Source of the DNA: Rheinheimera aquimaris
GTDB lineage: Bacteria; Pseudomonadota; Gammaproteobacteria; Enterobacterales; Alteromonadaceae
DNA length: 64,000 bases
Direction of reading: 5' to 3'
Assembly: GCF_020531985.1 (NCBI RefSeq)
Contig: NZ_JAJAVQ010000006.1
Span: 124,001 to 188,000, forward strand
A program made the translations under genes and the position numbers. Below, piece by piece: positions 16,152 to 24,820 of this stretch. Below the pieces are notes generated by a model. The model was not told where the DNA came from and made no database searches. It was given only the letters and a program-made list of their open reading frames with translations. The stretch's first letter is position 1. Each line of letters begins with the position of its first letter.

Positions 16152-17909
16152 ATGTTTAGCCAGTTGTCCCATTGCTACAAAACACTATTAGTTTTAGGTT
16201 TTACGTCAGTCATCACGTTACAGGTTAGTGCAGCGCAGCAGGAAACCCGCGAGCCGGAAGCGGCTACCGGTGTTTATCAGCAGCAGCTGGTAACGGCAAA
16301 ACATTATATGGTAGCTGCTGCGCATCCATTGGCAACTGAAGCGGGCAGAGCAATACTGGCTAAAGGCGGCAGTGCAGTGGATGCGGCTATCGCCACCCAA
16401 TTGATGCTGGGATTGGTTGAGCCGCAAAGCTCTGGTCTTGGCGGTGGTGCTTTTATGCTGCACTGGCAGGCCAGGCAACAGCAGTTGACCAGTTTTGACG
16501 GGCGTGAAACGGCACCACAGAGTGCCACACCATTATTGTTTAGTGAAAACGGCAAGGTTATGGATTGGCGTGATGCTTATGTCGGCGGTAAATCCGTCGG
16601 GGTGCCGGGTGTTGTTGCAATGCTGTATGCTGCCCATCAACAATATGGCAAGCTGCCTTGGGCGGATCTGTTTAGCGATGCTATACAGACCGCTGAGCAG
16701 GGGTTTTCGGTGTCCAGCCGCACGGCCTCTCAGCTGGCCAAAGGCTGGAACAAAGGCATTACTGAGTTTTATGATTCAAAGCAGTATTTTTTCCCGCATG
16801 GAAAACCGGTCGCAGAAGGCGAGATCCTGAAAAACCCGGCCTATGCTGCCACCCTTAAGCTGATTGCTAAAAACGGACCCGATGCGTTTTACCATGGCGA
16901 GCTGGCAAAAGCGATAAGCGACAGGGTACAGAGCGCTCCCGTTAATCCGGGTAAGTTGTCGGTATCAGATTTGGCCAGCTATAAAGCCGTACAACGTGAT
17001 GCTATCTGTATGCCTTACCGTGCTTACAAAGTATGTGGTATGGCGCCTCCCAGCTCCGGCGGAATAGCGGTATTGCAGATCCTGGGCATATTACAACATT
17101 ACGACATGTCGAAACTGGCACCGAATAGCCTTAAGGCTACCCATATGCTGGCCCAGGCTGCAAAGCTGGCTTTTGCCGACCGCGAGCGTTATCTGGCAGA
17201 TCCGGCATTTGTGACAGTGCCAGTCGAGGGCATGCTGGCAAAAGATTATCTGGCAAGCAGAGCTGCGCTTATCGATTTAACGAAAGCAGGCAAACCTGCC
17301 GTTGCCGGTGTGCCTGCAGGGGCGCCGGCGCTTATCAGTGCCAGCTCTCCAGAGTTACCTAATACCAGCCACTTTTCTATTGTAGACAGTGAAGGTAATG
17401 CAGTCAGCATGACCACCAGCATTGAAAACGTGTTTGGTTCTGGCCTGATGGTAGGCGGATTTTTACTGAACAACCAGCTGACTGACTTCAGTTTAAGCCC
17501 GCAGCAGAACGGTTATCTGGTGGCAAACCGCGTAGAGGGTGGCAAAAGACCGCGCTCGTCTATGGCCCCGATGATGGTATTTGATCAGCACAACAAACCT
17601 GTGCTGCTGATAGGCTCTCCGGGCGGAAGCCGTATTATCAATTATGTTGCCCAGAGTATCGTTGCGGTGCTGGACTGGAAACTGGATGTGCAACAGGCGC
17701 TGAGTTTACCGCGTATCACCCACCGCAATGATTATCTGGCGCTGGAAAAGCACACCGTGCTGGAGCAACAGCTGGGCGCATTAAAGGATATGGGCTACAA
17801 AGTACAAATTCAGGATCTGAATAGTGGTTTGCATGCTATTTCTATTAGCGAGGCCGGATTGCAGGGTGCTGCCGATCCACGTCGCGAAGGCCGGGTAGCG
17901 GGCGAATGA
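16152..17909 (+). CDS. ggt: Gamma-glutamyltransferase (exported)
   Basis: The 585-residue protein has a signal peptide (residues 1-22, ending VSAAQQ). It shows SSGLGGGAFMLHW, the substrate-binding PPSSGG, the autoprocessing and nucleophile threonine T405 in NTSHFSIVD, and SMTTSIENVFGSG downstream. The enzyme self-cleaves before this threonine into two subunits and transfers or hydrolyses the gamma-glutamyl group of glutathione in the periplasm. The start at 16152 is chosen because it begins the signal peptide; the open frame to 15939 is non-homologous. The downstream gene follows within 11 bases, so the two are probably co-transcribed. Confidence 0.95.
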   Translation: MFSQLSHCYKTLLVLGFTSVITLQVSAAQQETREPEAATGVYQQQLVTAKHYMVAAAHPLATEAGRAILAKGGSAVDAAIATQLMLGLVEPQSSGLGGGAFMLHWQARQQQLTSFDGRETAPQSATPLLFSENGKVMDWRDAYVGGKSVGVPGVVAMLYAAHQQYGKLPWADLFSDAIQTAEQGFSVSSRTASQLAKGWNKGITEFYDSKQYFFPHGKPVAEGEILKNPAYAATLKLIAKNGPDAFYHGELAKAISDRVQSAPVNPGKLSVSDLASYKAVQRDAICMPYRAYKVCGMAPPSSGGIAVLQILGILQHYDMSKLAPNSLKATHMLAQAAKLAFADRERYLADPAFVTVPVEGMLAKDYLASRAALIDLTKAGKPAVAGVPAGAPALISASSPELPNTSHFSIVDSEGNAVSMTTSIENVFGSGLMVGGFLLNNQLTDFSLSPQQNGYLVANRVEGGKRPRSSMAPMMVFDQHNKPVLLIGSPGGSRIINYVAQSIVAVLDWKLDVQQALSLPRITHRNDYLALEKHTVLEQQLGALKDMGYKVQIQDLNSGLHAISISEAGLQGAADPRREGRVAGE

Positions 17910-17920
17910 CGGAGTTAACC

Positions 17921-18658
17921 ATGACCGACGTTTTAATTGATCTTACAGACGGCGTATTGCAGATCCGGTTGAACCGCCCAGCCAGGAAAAATGCGTTAAG
18001 CCAGCAAATGTACCGGGATATGAACGCTGCCTTGCAGCGCGCTGCAGAAGACAGCAGCATCAAGGTCGTATTACTGCAGGGCGCTGACGATTGTTTTAGT
18101 GCCGGCAACGATTTGAAAGATTTTCTCGCCGCCGGTGTACTGGATGCTGAGCACCCTACAGTGCAGTTCTTATATCTGCTGGCACAGTGTCCAAAACCTT
18201 TGATTGCCGCTGTGTCTGGTCTGGCAATTGGTATCGGTACTACCGCACTGCTGCACTGCGACCTGGTATATGCAGCAGATAGTGCCCGTTTTCAGCTACC
18301 GTTTACCCAATTAGGCGTGTGTCCTGAAGCTGCGTCCAGTTTGCTGCTGCCGCGTTTGGTTGGCTATCAGCGTGCTGCTCAGTATTTGCTGCTGGGAGAG
18401 AGTTTTGATGCAGCACAAGGATACACCATGGGGCTGGTAAATCAGGTCGTCACTAATGCGGAGCTTGACGCACTGGCTTGGCAAAAAGCGCAGCAGCTGG
18501 CTGCATTACCTGCAGATGCAGTGCAAACCAGTAAAGCGCTGCTAAAAGCCGGTAGTCAAGACGTCACAGCGACTATCGCTGCTGAACTGGTGCAGTTTCA
18601 GCGCTTGCTGGACGGTGACGATTGTCAGCAGCGAATAGCGGGGTTTTTCAAGCGTTAA
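17921..18658 (+). CDS. Crotonase-superfamily protein, probably enoyl-CoA isomerase type
   Basis: The 245-residue protein has crotonase motifs: LNRPARKNALS, the CoA/oxyanion segment FSAGNDLKDF, and AVSGLAIGIGTTALLHCDLVYA. The hydratase glutamates of true enoyl-CoA hydratases (GCEL and QPE segments) are replaced by GTTAL and LPF. A glutamate in LGVCPEAASSLLLP sits where Delta3-Delta2-enoyl-CoA isomerases carry their base. Isomerisation of unsaturated acyl-CoA is therefore more likely than hydration. ATG 17921 has ACGGAG 7 bases upstream; ATG 17906, which overlaps the ggt stop, is the alternative. Confidence 0.82.
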   Translation: MTDVLIDLTDGVLQIRLNRPARKNALSQQMYRDMNAALQRAAEDSSIKVVLLQGADDCFSAGNDLKDFLAAGVLDAEHPTVQFLYLLAQCPKPLIAAVSGLAIGIGTTALLHCDLVYAADSARFQLPFTQLGVCPEAASSLLLPRLVGYQRAAQYLLLGESFDAAQGYTMGLVNQVVTNAELDALAWQKAQQLAALPADAVQTSKALLKAGSQDVTATIAAELVQFQRLLDGDDCQQRIAGFFKR

Positions 18659-18681
18659 TATCAGCGGAAACAAAGGCAGCA

Positions 18682-19128
18682 TCAGCGGGCGCTGGTGCTG
18701 AATTTATCTACTTTTACTGAACTGACAACCCAACTGCTGTTTCGTTTTGTCATCTCAACAACCCGTAATTCGTCTACCTGTTTACCGTCGTGCGGGCCTG
18801 TCAGCAGTAAGGTGATTTCAGCCACATCTTCGTATTGCTCACGCAGATTGCCTCCGCTGCGGTTGACACGAATTTCAACACTGTCAAAGGACATATTCAT
18901 CAGTGTGCGGCCAACCTGGCGCACTGTGCCGTAAGACTCCATTAAGTCAGCATATTCTTTGGTGCTGAGTTTTTTCGCTTTTTCCAGATCTTTGTCATTG
19001 TAAAGCGCCTGAAAAAACTCGGTAGCGATATACTCAGGTGTGCCCCACTGGGCATTAACTTTAGATGTATCGTCTTTGCAGGCGACTAACAGCAGTAAGA
19101 GTAGCGGGGAAAGCCAATACAGTTTCAT
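18682..19128 (-). CDS. Small lipoprotein with DUF4878-like domain
   Basis: The 148-residue protein has a lipoprotein signal (LLVAC, lipid-modified Cys17). The mature part starts with a helix pair (PEYIATEFFQALYNDKDLEKAKKL) and continues with alternating beta-strands (VEIRVNR, DVAEITLLLTG, VDELRVVEMTKRNSSWVVSSVKVD). This is the cystatin/NTF2-like layout of DUF4878 lipoproteins. The role is unknown; such proteins sit in the outer or inner membrane facing the periplasm. It is convergent with the enoyl-CoA isomerase gene and separated from cysK by a terminator. Confidence 0.75.
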   Translation of the reverse strand: MKLYWLSPLLLLLLVACKDDTSKVNAQWGTPEYIATEFFQALYNDKDLEKAKKLSTKEYADLMESYGTVRQVGRTLMNMSFDSVEIRVNRSGGNLREQYEDVAEITLLLTGPHDGKQVDELRVVEMTKRNSSWVVSSVKVDKFSTSAR

Positions 19129-19190
19129 GGTGTATTATCCGGTAAAATTTGGATATCCAGTGTGGCTTTTTTTTTCCGCGCTGTAAAGAA

Positions 19191-19212
19191 AAGGGCTGCA
19201 AAAGCAGCCCTT
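19191..19212 (-). terminator. Rho-independent terminator after cysK
   Basis: AAGGGCTGC (19191-19199), loop AAAA and GCAGCCCTT (19204-19212) form a 9-bp stem. On the minus strand it is followed by TTCTTTAC. It lies 20 bases after the cysK stop. Confidence 0.8.
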
Positions 19213-19232
19213 TATCATCATTGGAAACGTGT

Positions 19233-20207
19233 TTAGGCCTGCAGTTCCTGCTCGGTGAAGATGTCAGCAAACAGCGGGCTGGTTAAGTAACGCTCTGCTG
19301 CGCTTGCCAGAATAATGACAATGTTTTTACCAGTGTTTTCCGGCTTGGCGGCAAGGCGTTGTGCTGCTACCAAAGCAGCACCGGATGAAATACCGGCCAG
19401 AATGCCTTCTTCGCGCATTAAACGATGTGCCGCCGCTATGGCTTCGTCACTGGTGACTTGCTCAACACTGTCAACCAGCGCCAGGTCAAGATTGCCAGGA
19501 ATAAAGCCTGCGCCTATCCCCTGAATTTTATGCGGGCCAGGTTTTAATTCTTCGCCGGCTTTAGCCTGGCTGATTACCGGCGACTCTGCTGGCTCTACTG
19601 CGACACTTTGCAGTGGCAGCTTTTTCTCGTTCTTCAGATAACGGCTGACACCTGTGATAGTACCGCCAGTGCCGACGCCGGCAACGAAGATATCCACTTT
19701 GCCGTCTAAGTCGTTATAAATTTCCGGACCTGTGGTATCAAAGTGAATTTGCGGGTTAGCCGGGTTTTCGAACTGACCAAGAATTAAATATTTATCCGGG
19801 TTTGATGCCTGAATTTCTTTGGCTTTTTCGATGGCACCTTTCATGCCTTTCGGCCCTTCAGTCAGCACCAGATTAGCGCCCAGGGCTTTTAACAGCTTAC
19901 GCCGCTCTAAGCTCATCGTAGCTGGCATGGTAAGGGTTAACTTATAGCCGCGGCTTGCTGCTACAAACGCCAGTGCTATACCCGTGTTACCAGAGGTAGG
20001 TTCGACAATTTCTTTATCTGCAGTCAGCGTGCCTTTTTTCTCGGCATCCCAGATTAACGCAGCGCCTAAACGACATTTCACGCTGAAGCTTGGGTTACGC
20101 GCTTCAATTTTTGCATAAACATTGGCACCGCCTTCTATGGTCCGGTTTAATTTGACCAGAGGGGTTCTGCCGATAGACAATGAGTTGTCTGCATAGACGT
20201 TTGCCAT
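19233..20207 (-). CDS. cysK: Cysteine synthase A (O-acetylserine sulfhydrylase)
   Basis: The 324-residue PLP enzyme has the PLP lysine K44 in [11 protein letters not shown], the substrate loop [13 protein letters not shown], the phosphate-binding [15 protein letters not shown] and [13 protein letters not shown]. CysK combines O-acetylserine with sulfide to give cysteine. Length matches E. coli CysK (323). The last residues differ from the usual family end ([13 protein letters not shown]). It is monocistronic; no CysB site was recognised by eye. Confidence 0.95.
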   Translation of the reverse strand: MANVYADNSLSIGRTPLVKLNRTIEGGANVYAKIEARNPSFSVKCRLGAALIWDAEKKGTLTADKEIVEPTSGNTGIALAFVAASRGYKLTLTMPATMSLERRKLLKALGANLVLTEGPKGMKGAIEKAKEIQASNPDKYLILGQFENPANPQIHFDTTGPEIYNDLDGKVDIFVAGVGTGGTITGVSRYLKNEKKLPLQSVAVEPAESPVISQAKAGEELKPGPHKIQGIGAGFIPGNLDLALVDSVEQVTSDEAIAAAHRLMREEGILAGISSGAALVAAQRLAAKPENTGKNIVIILASAAERYLTSPLFADIFTEQELQA

Positions 20208-20319
20208 AAAAAAACTCCGTTTACGATAAATTGGTTATAAGAATACGCCAGCGTGGCAAAAATGACAGTAGCTTTTGGCTATAAGATATTACATTTCACC
20301 ACAAGCATAGAGGGAAACC

Positions 20320-21165
20320 ATGGCCTTTGTAAGCACCGACAATTATATCGTTTCAGCTGAACTGGCATTGGCAGTAAATGCGGCTGTAACGCTGGAAAAA
20401 CCTTTGCTGATAAAAGGCGAGCCGGGCACCGGTAAAACCAGGCTGGCAGAAGAGTTAGCGGCCAGTTTAGGCGCAGAATTAATTCAGTGGCATATCAAAT
20501 CTACGACTAAAGCTCAGCATGGCTTGTACGAGTATGACGCGGTTTCACGTTTGCGCGATAGCCAGCTGGGTAGCGACAAAGTGCACGATATTAATAACTA
20601 TATTCGCCCGGGTAAGTTGTGGCAGGCATTTAGCGCAGCAAAACGGCCGGTGCTGCTGATTGATGAAATAGATAAAGCCGATATCGAGTTTCCAAATGAC
20701 CTGCTGCATGAGCTGGACAGGATGGCGTTTTATGTGCACGAAACCGGGGAACAGGTTACAGCCAGAGAGCGGCCAATTGTAATTATCACGTCTAATAACG
20801 AAAAGGAGCTGCCAGATGCCTTTTTACGCCGCTGCTTTTTTCACTATATCCGCTTTCCAGACGCCGAAACCTTGCGTGCTATTGTCGCGGTGCATTTTCC
20901 GCATATTCAGCAGCAGCTGTTAACTGTGGCGCTGGAAGTGTTTTTCGAACTGCGTGAATTACCGGGCTTAAAGAAAAAGCCCTCTACATCTGAGTTGCTG
21001 GACTGGTTAAAGTTATTGCTGGCCGAAGATATACCGGCAGAGGTACTTACCGACAAACAGCAAAAGGGTGGTTTAATGCCGATGTTTGGTGCACTGCTGA
21101 AAAATGAGCAGGATGTGGCTTTAGTTGAGAAACTGGCTTTTTTAGCGAAAAGACAAGGGCGTTAA
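20320..21165 (+). CDS. MoxR-family AAA+ ATPase
   Basis: The 281-residue ATPase has Walker A GEPGTGKT (residues 33-40), Walker B VLLIDEIDKAD, sensor-1 IITSNNEKELPDAFLRRC and an arginine finger region. MoxR ATPases work as chaperones on a VWA-domain partner, and the next gene encodes a CoxE-like VWA protein. The pair resembles the aerobic-type MoxR/CoxE modules found apart from CO dehydrogenase genes; the client is unknown. Between the two genes is copy B of the structured intergenic repeat, an unusual insertion in what should be one operon. Confidence 0.92.
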   Translation: MAFVSTDNYIVSAELALAVNAAVTLEKPLLIKGEPGTGKTRLAEELAASLGAELIQWHIKSTTKAQHGLYEYDAVSRLRDSQLGSDKVHDINNYIRPGKLWQAFSAAKRPVLLIDEIDKADIEFPNDLLHELDRMAFYVHETGEQVTARERPIVIITSNNEKELPDAFLRRCFFHYIRFPDAETLRAIVAVHFPHIQQQLLTVALEVFFELRELPGLKKKPSTSELLDWLKLLLAEDIPAEVLTDKQQKGGLMPMFGALLKNEQDVALVEKLAFLAKRQGR

Positions 21166-21203
21166 TTGATGGCTGTCAATATAAAGCATAGCTTGCTTGC
21201 GAA

Positions 21204-21298
21204 GGCCCAGAACCTTGTTAAGGTCGGCGCAGAGTGTCTGAGTGAGGGCGATAGCACGAGCGAGTTGCTGCGACGAGCCTTGGCAAGTGTTGTGGGCC
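21204..21298 (+). repeat. Dispersed structured intergenic element, copy B
   Basis: This 95-nt imperfect palindrome lies between the MoxR and CoxE-like genes. The constant arms are GTCGGCGCAGAGTGTCTGAG (21223-21242) and CGAGTTGCTGCGACGAGC (21261-21278). The outer helix is GGCCCA (21204-21209) with TGGGCC (21293-21298), then AAC/GTT and CTTG..AAG with CTT..CAAG. The apical region is GGGC-GATA-GC-like. The flank sequences differ from copies A and C, but pairing is kept. The element ends 27 bases before the downstream start codon. Confidence 0.85.
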
Positions 21299-21325
21299 GA
21301 AGTGTGCACAATACAGATGTGCCAC

Positions 21326-22498
21326 ATGCTAATTGATTTCTTTTTTACGCTGCGAAAATGCGGTTTAAAAACCAGCATTACTGAATTGCTGGACTTGCTT
21401 CACGCGTTGCAAAAGCAGGTTATCTTCGCCGATACCGAAGCCTTTTATCAGTTAGCACGGCTTTGTCTGGTAAAAGATGAAACCCAGTATGATAAATTTG
21501 ACCGGGCTTTTGCCGAGTACTTTGAAGGTGTTGCCGGGGTCGATATTGCTGCCAGCATTCCGCCTGAATGGCTGGTGCCGGAAGTGCTGCGTAAGCTCAG
21601 TGAGGAAGATAAAGCCAAGCTACAAGCGCTGGGCGGGCTGGATAAACTGCTTGAAACGCTGCGCGAGCGTTTAGCCGAGCAGCAAAAAAAACACAGCGGC
21701 GGCAATAAATGGATCGGGACTGGCGGCACGTCGCCTTTTGGTGCTTACGGTTATAACCCGGAAGGTGTGCGCATTGGTCAGCAGGGCAGTGGCGCTCGCC
21801 GTGCGGTAAAGGTGTGGGATAAACGCGAGTTCAAAGATTTAGATACCGAAAGCGAGCTTAACAACCGCAGTATTAAACTGGCCCTGAAGCAGTTGCGTAA
21901 GTTTGCCCGCAGCGGCGCCGAGAACGAGCTGGATTTACACGGCACTATTCAAGCGACGTCAGAACAGGCCGGCTGGTTGGATTTACGCTTTATGCGCGAG
22001 CGGCACAATGCCGTGAAGCTACTGGTGTTTTTCGATGTGGGTGGCTCGATGGATGACCACATTGAACAGTGTCAGAAGCTGTTTGCCGCAGTTAAAACCG
22101 AGTTTAAGCATCTGGAGTTTTTTTACTTCCACAACTGCGTGTATGAAGGTGTCTGGCGTGATAATAAACGCCGTTATACTGAGCAGATTAAAGTAGAAGA
22201 CATCATTCACACCTATAGCAGCGATTACAAACTGATTTTCGTTGGTGACGCGACGATGGGGCCTTACGAGATAGAATACCCCGGCGGCAGCGTAGAGCAT
22301 TTTAATGAGTTGCCGGGTAAAGTGTGGTTACAGCGGTTATTGGCGCAATACCCAAAAGCGGTCTGGCTAAACCCCCAGCCACTGCAGTGGTGGGGGCATT
22401 ACTATTCTATTGGTATCATTGAAAAAATCATGCAAGGCCGCATGTTTGCGTTGACATTGGACGGTCTTGGCAGCGCGATCAAAATGTTGTTGCCATAA
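21326..22498 (+). CDS. VWA-domain protein, CoxE-like
   Basis: The 390-residue protein has a helical N-terminal part and a C-terminal von Willebrand factor A-type domain. The MIDAS-like motif reads FFDVGGSMDDH (about residues 233-243), the DVGGSM form typical of CoxE-like proteins. A glycine-rich middle segment (GTGGTSPFGAYGYNPEG) is also characteristic. It presumably works with the upstream MoxR ATPase. The start at ATG 21326 is taken because the conserved N-terminus begins there. ATG 21317 is an alternative, and neither has a recognisable ribosome-binding site, which is odd given the structured repeat just upstream. Confidence 0.9.
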   Translation: MLIDFFFTLRKCGLKTSITELLDLLHALQKQVIFADTEAFYQLARLCLVKDETQYDKFDRAFAEYFEGVAGVDIAASIPPEWLVPEVLRKLSEEDKAKLQALGGLDKLLETLRERLAEQQKKHSGGNKWIGTGGTSPFGAYGYNPEGVRIGQQGSGARRAVKVWDKREFKDLDTESELNNRSIKLALKQLRKFARSGAENELDLHGTIQATSEQAGWLDLRFMRERHNAVKLLVFFDVGGSMDDHIEQCQKLFAAVKTEFKHLEFFYFHNCVYEGVWRDNKRRYTEQIKVEDIIHTYSSDYKLIFVGDATMGPYEIEYPGGSVEHFNELPGKVWLQRLLAQYPKAVWLNPQPLQWWGHYYSIGIIEKIMQGRMFALTLDGLGSAIKMLLP

Positions 22499-22530
22499 GT
22501 CGACACCGCGCAGCCATTTGCTTTTTCTGC

Positions 22531-23343
22531 TTAATGCAGAAACTCTTCAATGCCTTCATCCAGCTCCGGTGTTTTTTCCAGTCGGGCAAATAGTTCTGAT
22601 AATGTCAGGTGTAACGCATGTACCAGTTTTGCCGGGAAGCCATCAAAGTTGCCTTCGGCAATGCTGCGCTCGTTATCCAGCATGTACTGGGCAATATGGA
22701 TGCATACCGCATAAGCAGACAGTTCAGGCGCTGCAGCCGGGTTTTCCTGATAGCGAATGGCGGTGACAATTTCCTGCGGAAAGTACCAGTAATTAGCCAG
22801 TTCAGCGCCAGCTTCGGTGTAGTCAAAACCAAGTAACTGTTTTTCCAGCCGTGAGCGGCTTTCACCGGTGTTAACCCGTTTGTCGATGGCAACGGCCTCT
22901 GCCGGTTTGACCAAATGGATCAGATACTCACCTATGGCATGCAGCAAGCCACAGGTATAAGCTATATCAGCGTCAATGTTAAATGATTTTGCCAGCCATT
23001 TGCAGCGGTTCGCCACCTTAAAAGATTTTGTCCAGAATGCTTCCAGATCAAAAGCTTCCGGGCCCCTCAGTGTAGAGGCGAAACCGACAGACAACACTAA
23101 AGTTCGTAATGAATTAAAGCCCAGAATAAGTACGGCGTCTTTTACCGAACCCACTTTGCGGTGGCCGCCGTAGCGCACTGAGTTCGCCATGCGTAACACC
23201 TTGGCTGTTAGTGCCTGGTCATTGCTTAAGATAGCTGCGATATGGCCACTGGTAATATCGGGGTTATTAAAACTACTGATTAGTTCCTGCACTACTTTGG
23301 GAATGCTTGGTAAGTTTGTTGCTTTTTCAATCATTTGCTTCAT
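22531..23343 (-). CDS. HDOD-domain signalling protein
   Basis: The 270-residue protein consists almost entirely of one HDOD domain (residues about 8-205), with LPSIPKVVQELIS, LSNDQALTAKVLRMANS and VKDAVLILGFNSLRTLVL. HDOD domains lack the catalytic residues of HD phosphohydrolases and act in regulatory complexes, often with c-di-GMP or histidine-kinase partners. The C-terminus is a short helical extension with acidic residues. It is divergent from another HDOD protein at 23579, so the two may act in the same pathway. Confidence 0.9.
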   Translation of the reverse strand: MKQMIEKATNLPSIPKVVQELISSFNNPDITSGHIAAILSNDQALTAKVLRMANSVRYGGHRKVGSVKDAVLILGFNSLRTLVLSVGFASTLRGPEAFDLEAFWTKSFKVANRCKWLAKSFNIDADIAYTCGLLHAIGEYLIHLVKPAEAVAIDKRVNTGESRSRLEKQLLGFDYTEAGAELANYWYFPQEIVTAIRYQENPAAAPELSAYAVCIHIAQYMLDNERSIAEGNFDGFPAKLVHALHLTLSELFARLEKTPELDEGIEEFLH

Positions 23344-23578
23344 AGCGGCACTCGGGTCAAGAAGGTTAGCGTTAGAGATAAACTGTACCTGAGCAGTATA
23401 AACATAGTTCAGGCATCTTGTGTTGCTATTGTTTTATAACAAAATAATTCAGAATCAAACAGTTTTTGCTAATTAACGCATAAAGTAATTGCCATGAAGT
23501 GTGAACGCTGGACACGCTATAGGCTGGCCCGTATATTGTCGCCTGCATGTTAAAACTGTATTGCAGTAAGGACTGAAA

Positions 23579-24814
23579 GTGACCAGCCTGAATACTGAAA
23601 TAAACGCGCTTAATGATCTCGGCGCTATGCTTGTTGCCCAACCGGTATTTGACGCAGATAAGCAGCGTTATGCTGTAGAGTTGTTATTAAATAATTCAAT
23701 ATCTATCAAAGGCTTATTGCTTGACACTAGCCTTGGCAATGAGCAGCTCAGCATGTACTGCCAGGCTATCAGTGTACAAGCAGACCAATACCGTACCGCC
23801 GTGTTTGTTAACGTCAGTGCGCAGCTGCTGCTATCGGCGGCGAAATTAGCGCTGCAGCCTGGCCGCACAATACTGACATTAACCGGTGATATTGATGTTA
23901 CTCCCGCATTATTAGCTTGTGTGGCTGCGTATAAACAACAGGGCTTTCGTTTTGCACTGAATAACAGCTGCGTAAATGACAACATTTTACCTTTATTGGC
24001 ACTTGTCGGTATTATCCGGCTCGACATGTTAGGCAGTTCTTTGGCTCAGGTTGAGCACTATAAAAAGCGCTATGCCAGACCAGATCTACTGTGGTTAGCA
24101 GAAAAAGTAGAAACGGAGCAGCAGTTTGCTGCTTGTAAAGCGCTGGGTTGCAATTTGTTTCAGGGGTACTTCCTTAGCGATGCATTGGCGGTCGATGGTA
24201 AGAAAATTGAACCGGGAGCACTTAAACTCACCGAAATTATCCGCTGTCTGTTCAGTGCAGAGCCCGATATTAACGAGTTAGCGCGGCTGCTGAACGATGA
24301 GCCTGCCATTGTGATGGGGATACTTAAAATAGCGAACAGTCCACTGTATCGTAAAACCCGCGATGTCAGCTCAGTAAAAGAGATGGTTACCCGGCTCGGG
24401 CTGGAACTGGTAAGAAAGTGGGTACTGACCTATGCTGTGCTTGGCACAGCAACAGCTGCAGCGGCGATTACGGTACTTGCCCGTGCTTACAGTGCACAGA
24501 GTATTGCCCGGCACTGGCAGCGTACCGAGCAACAATGCCAGCAGTATTTTCTGGCAGCACTGATTTCAGGATCAGATATGTTGTTTGGTATTGCCTCTGA
24601 ACGGCTATTGCCTTATTTGAATATTAATCCAACGATTTTTGATGCCATCGTCAATAACAATGGCCCGATTGCTCAGGCCTTGACCACGGTACGCAGTATT
24701 GAGCGCAGTTATGCATTGAAACAACCGGTAAATGCGCAGGACATGCCATATCTTAACTTTTACGCCGCAGAATTAAGCCAGATCCAACAGCGGTTGGCTG
24801 AAGCCGGTTTCTAA
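23579..24814 (+). CDS. Degenerate EAL-HDOD signalling protein (YuxH/CdgS-like)
   Basis: The 411-residue protein starts at GTG, supported by TAAGGA 8 bases upstream. Residues about 15-200 form an EAL-like barrel in which the catalytic signature is lost: YAVELLL replaces the EALLR-type start, and ALNNS stands where EAL enzymes have the metal-binding DDFG. A C-terminal HDOD domain (about residues 205-400) follows, with LLNDEPAIVMGILKIANSPLY and SSVKEMVTRLGLELVRKWVL. EAL-HDOD proteins are usually c-di-GMP sensors or protein-interaction hubs rather than phosphodiesterases. It is divergent from the HDOD protein at 22531. Confidence 0.88.
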   Translation: MTSLNTEINALNDLGAMLVAQPVFDADKQRYAVELLLNNSISIKGLLLDTSLGNEQLSMYCQAISVQADQYRTAVFVNVSAQLLLSAAKLALQPGRTILTLTGDIDVTPALLACVAAYKQQGFRFALNNSCVNDNILPLLALVGIIRLDMLGSSLAQVEHYKKRYARPDLLWLAEKVETEQQFAACKALGCNLFQGYFLSDALAVDGKKIEPGALKLTEIIRCLFSAEPDINELARLLNDEPAIVMGILKIANSPLYRKTRDVSSVKEMVTRLGLELVRKWVLTYAVLGTATAAAAITVLARAYSAQSIARHWQRTEQQCQQYFLAALISGSDMLFGIASERLLPYLNINPTIFDAIVNNNGPIAQALTTVRSIERSYALKQPVNAQDMPYLNFYAAELSQIQQRLAEAGF

Positions 24815-24820
24815 TAGCAG

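Noticed and set aside
21242-21325. N-terminal extension of the CoxE-like gene through repeat copy B
   Set aside because: The extension would begin inside the repeat and has no CoxE homology.
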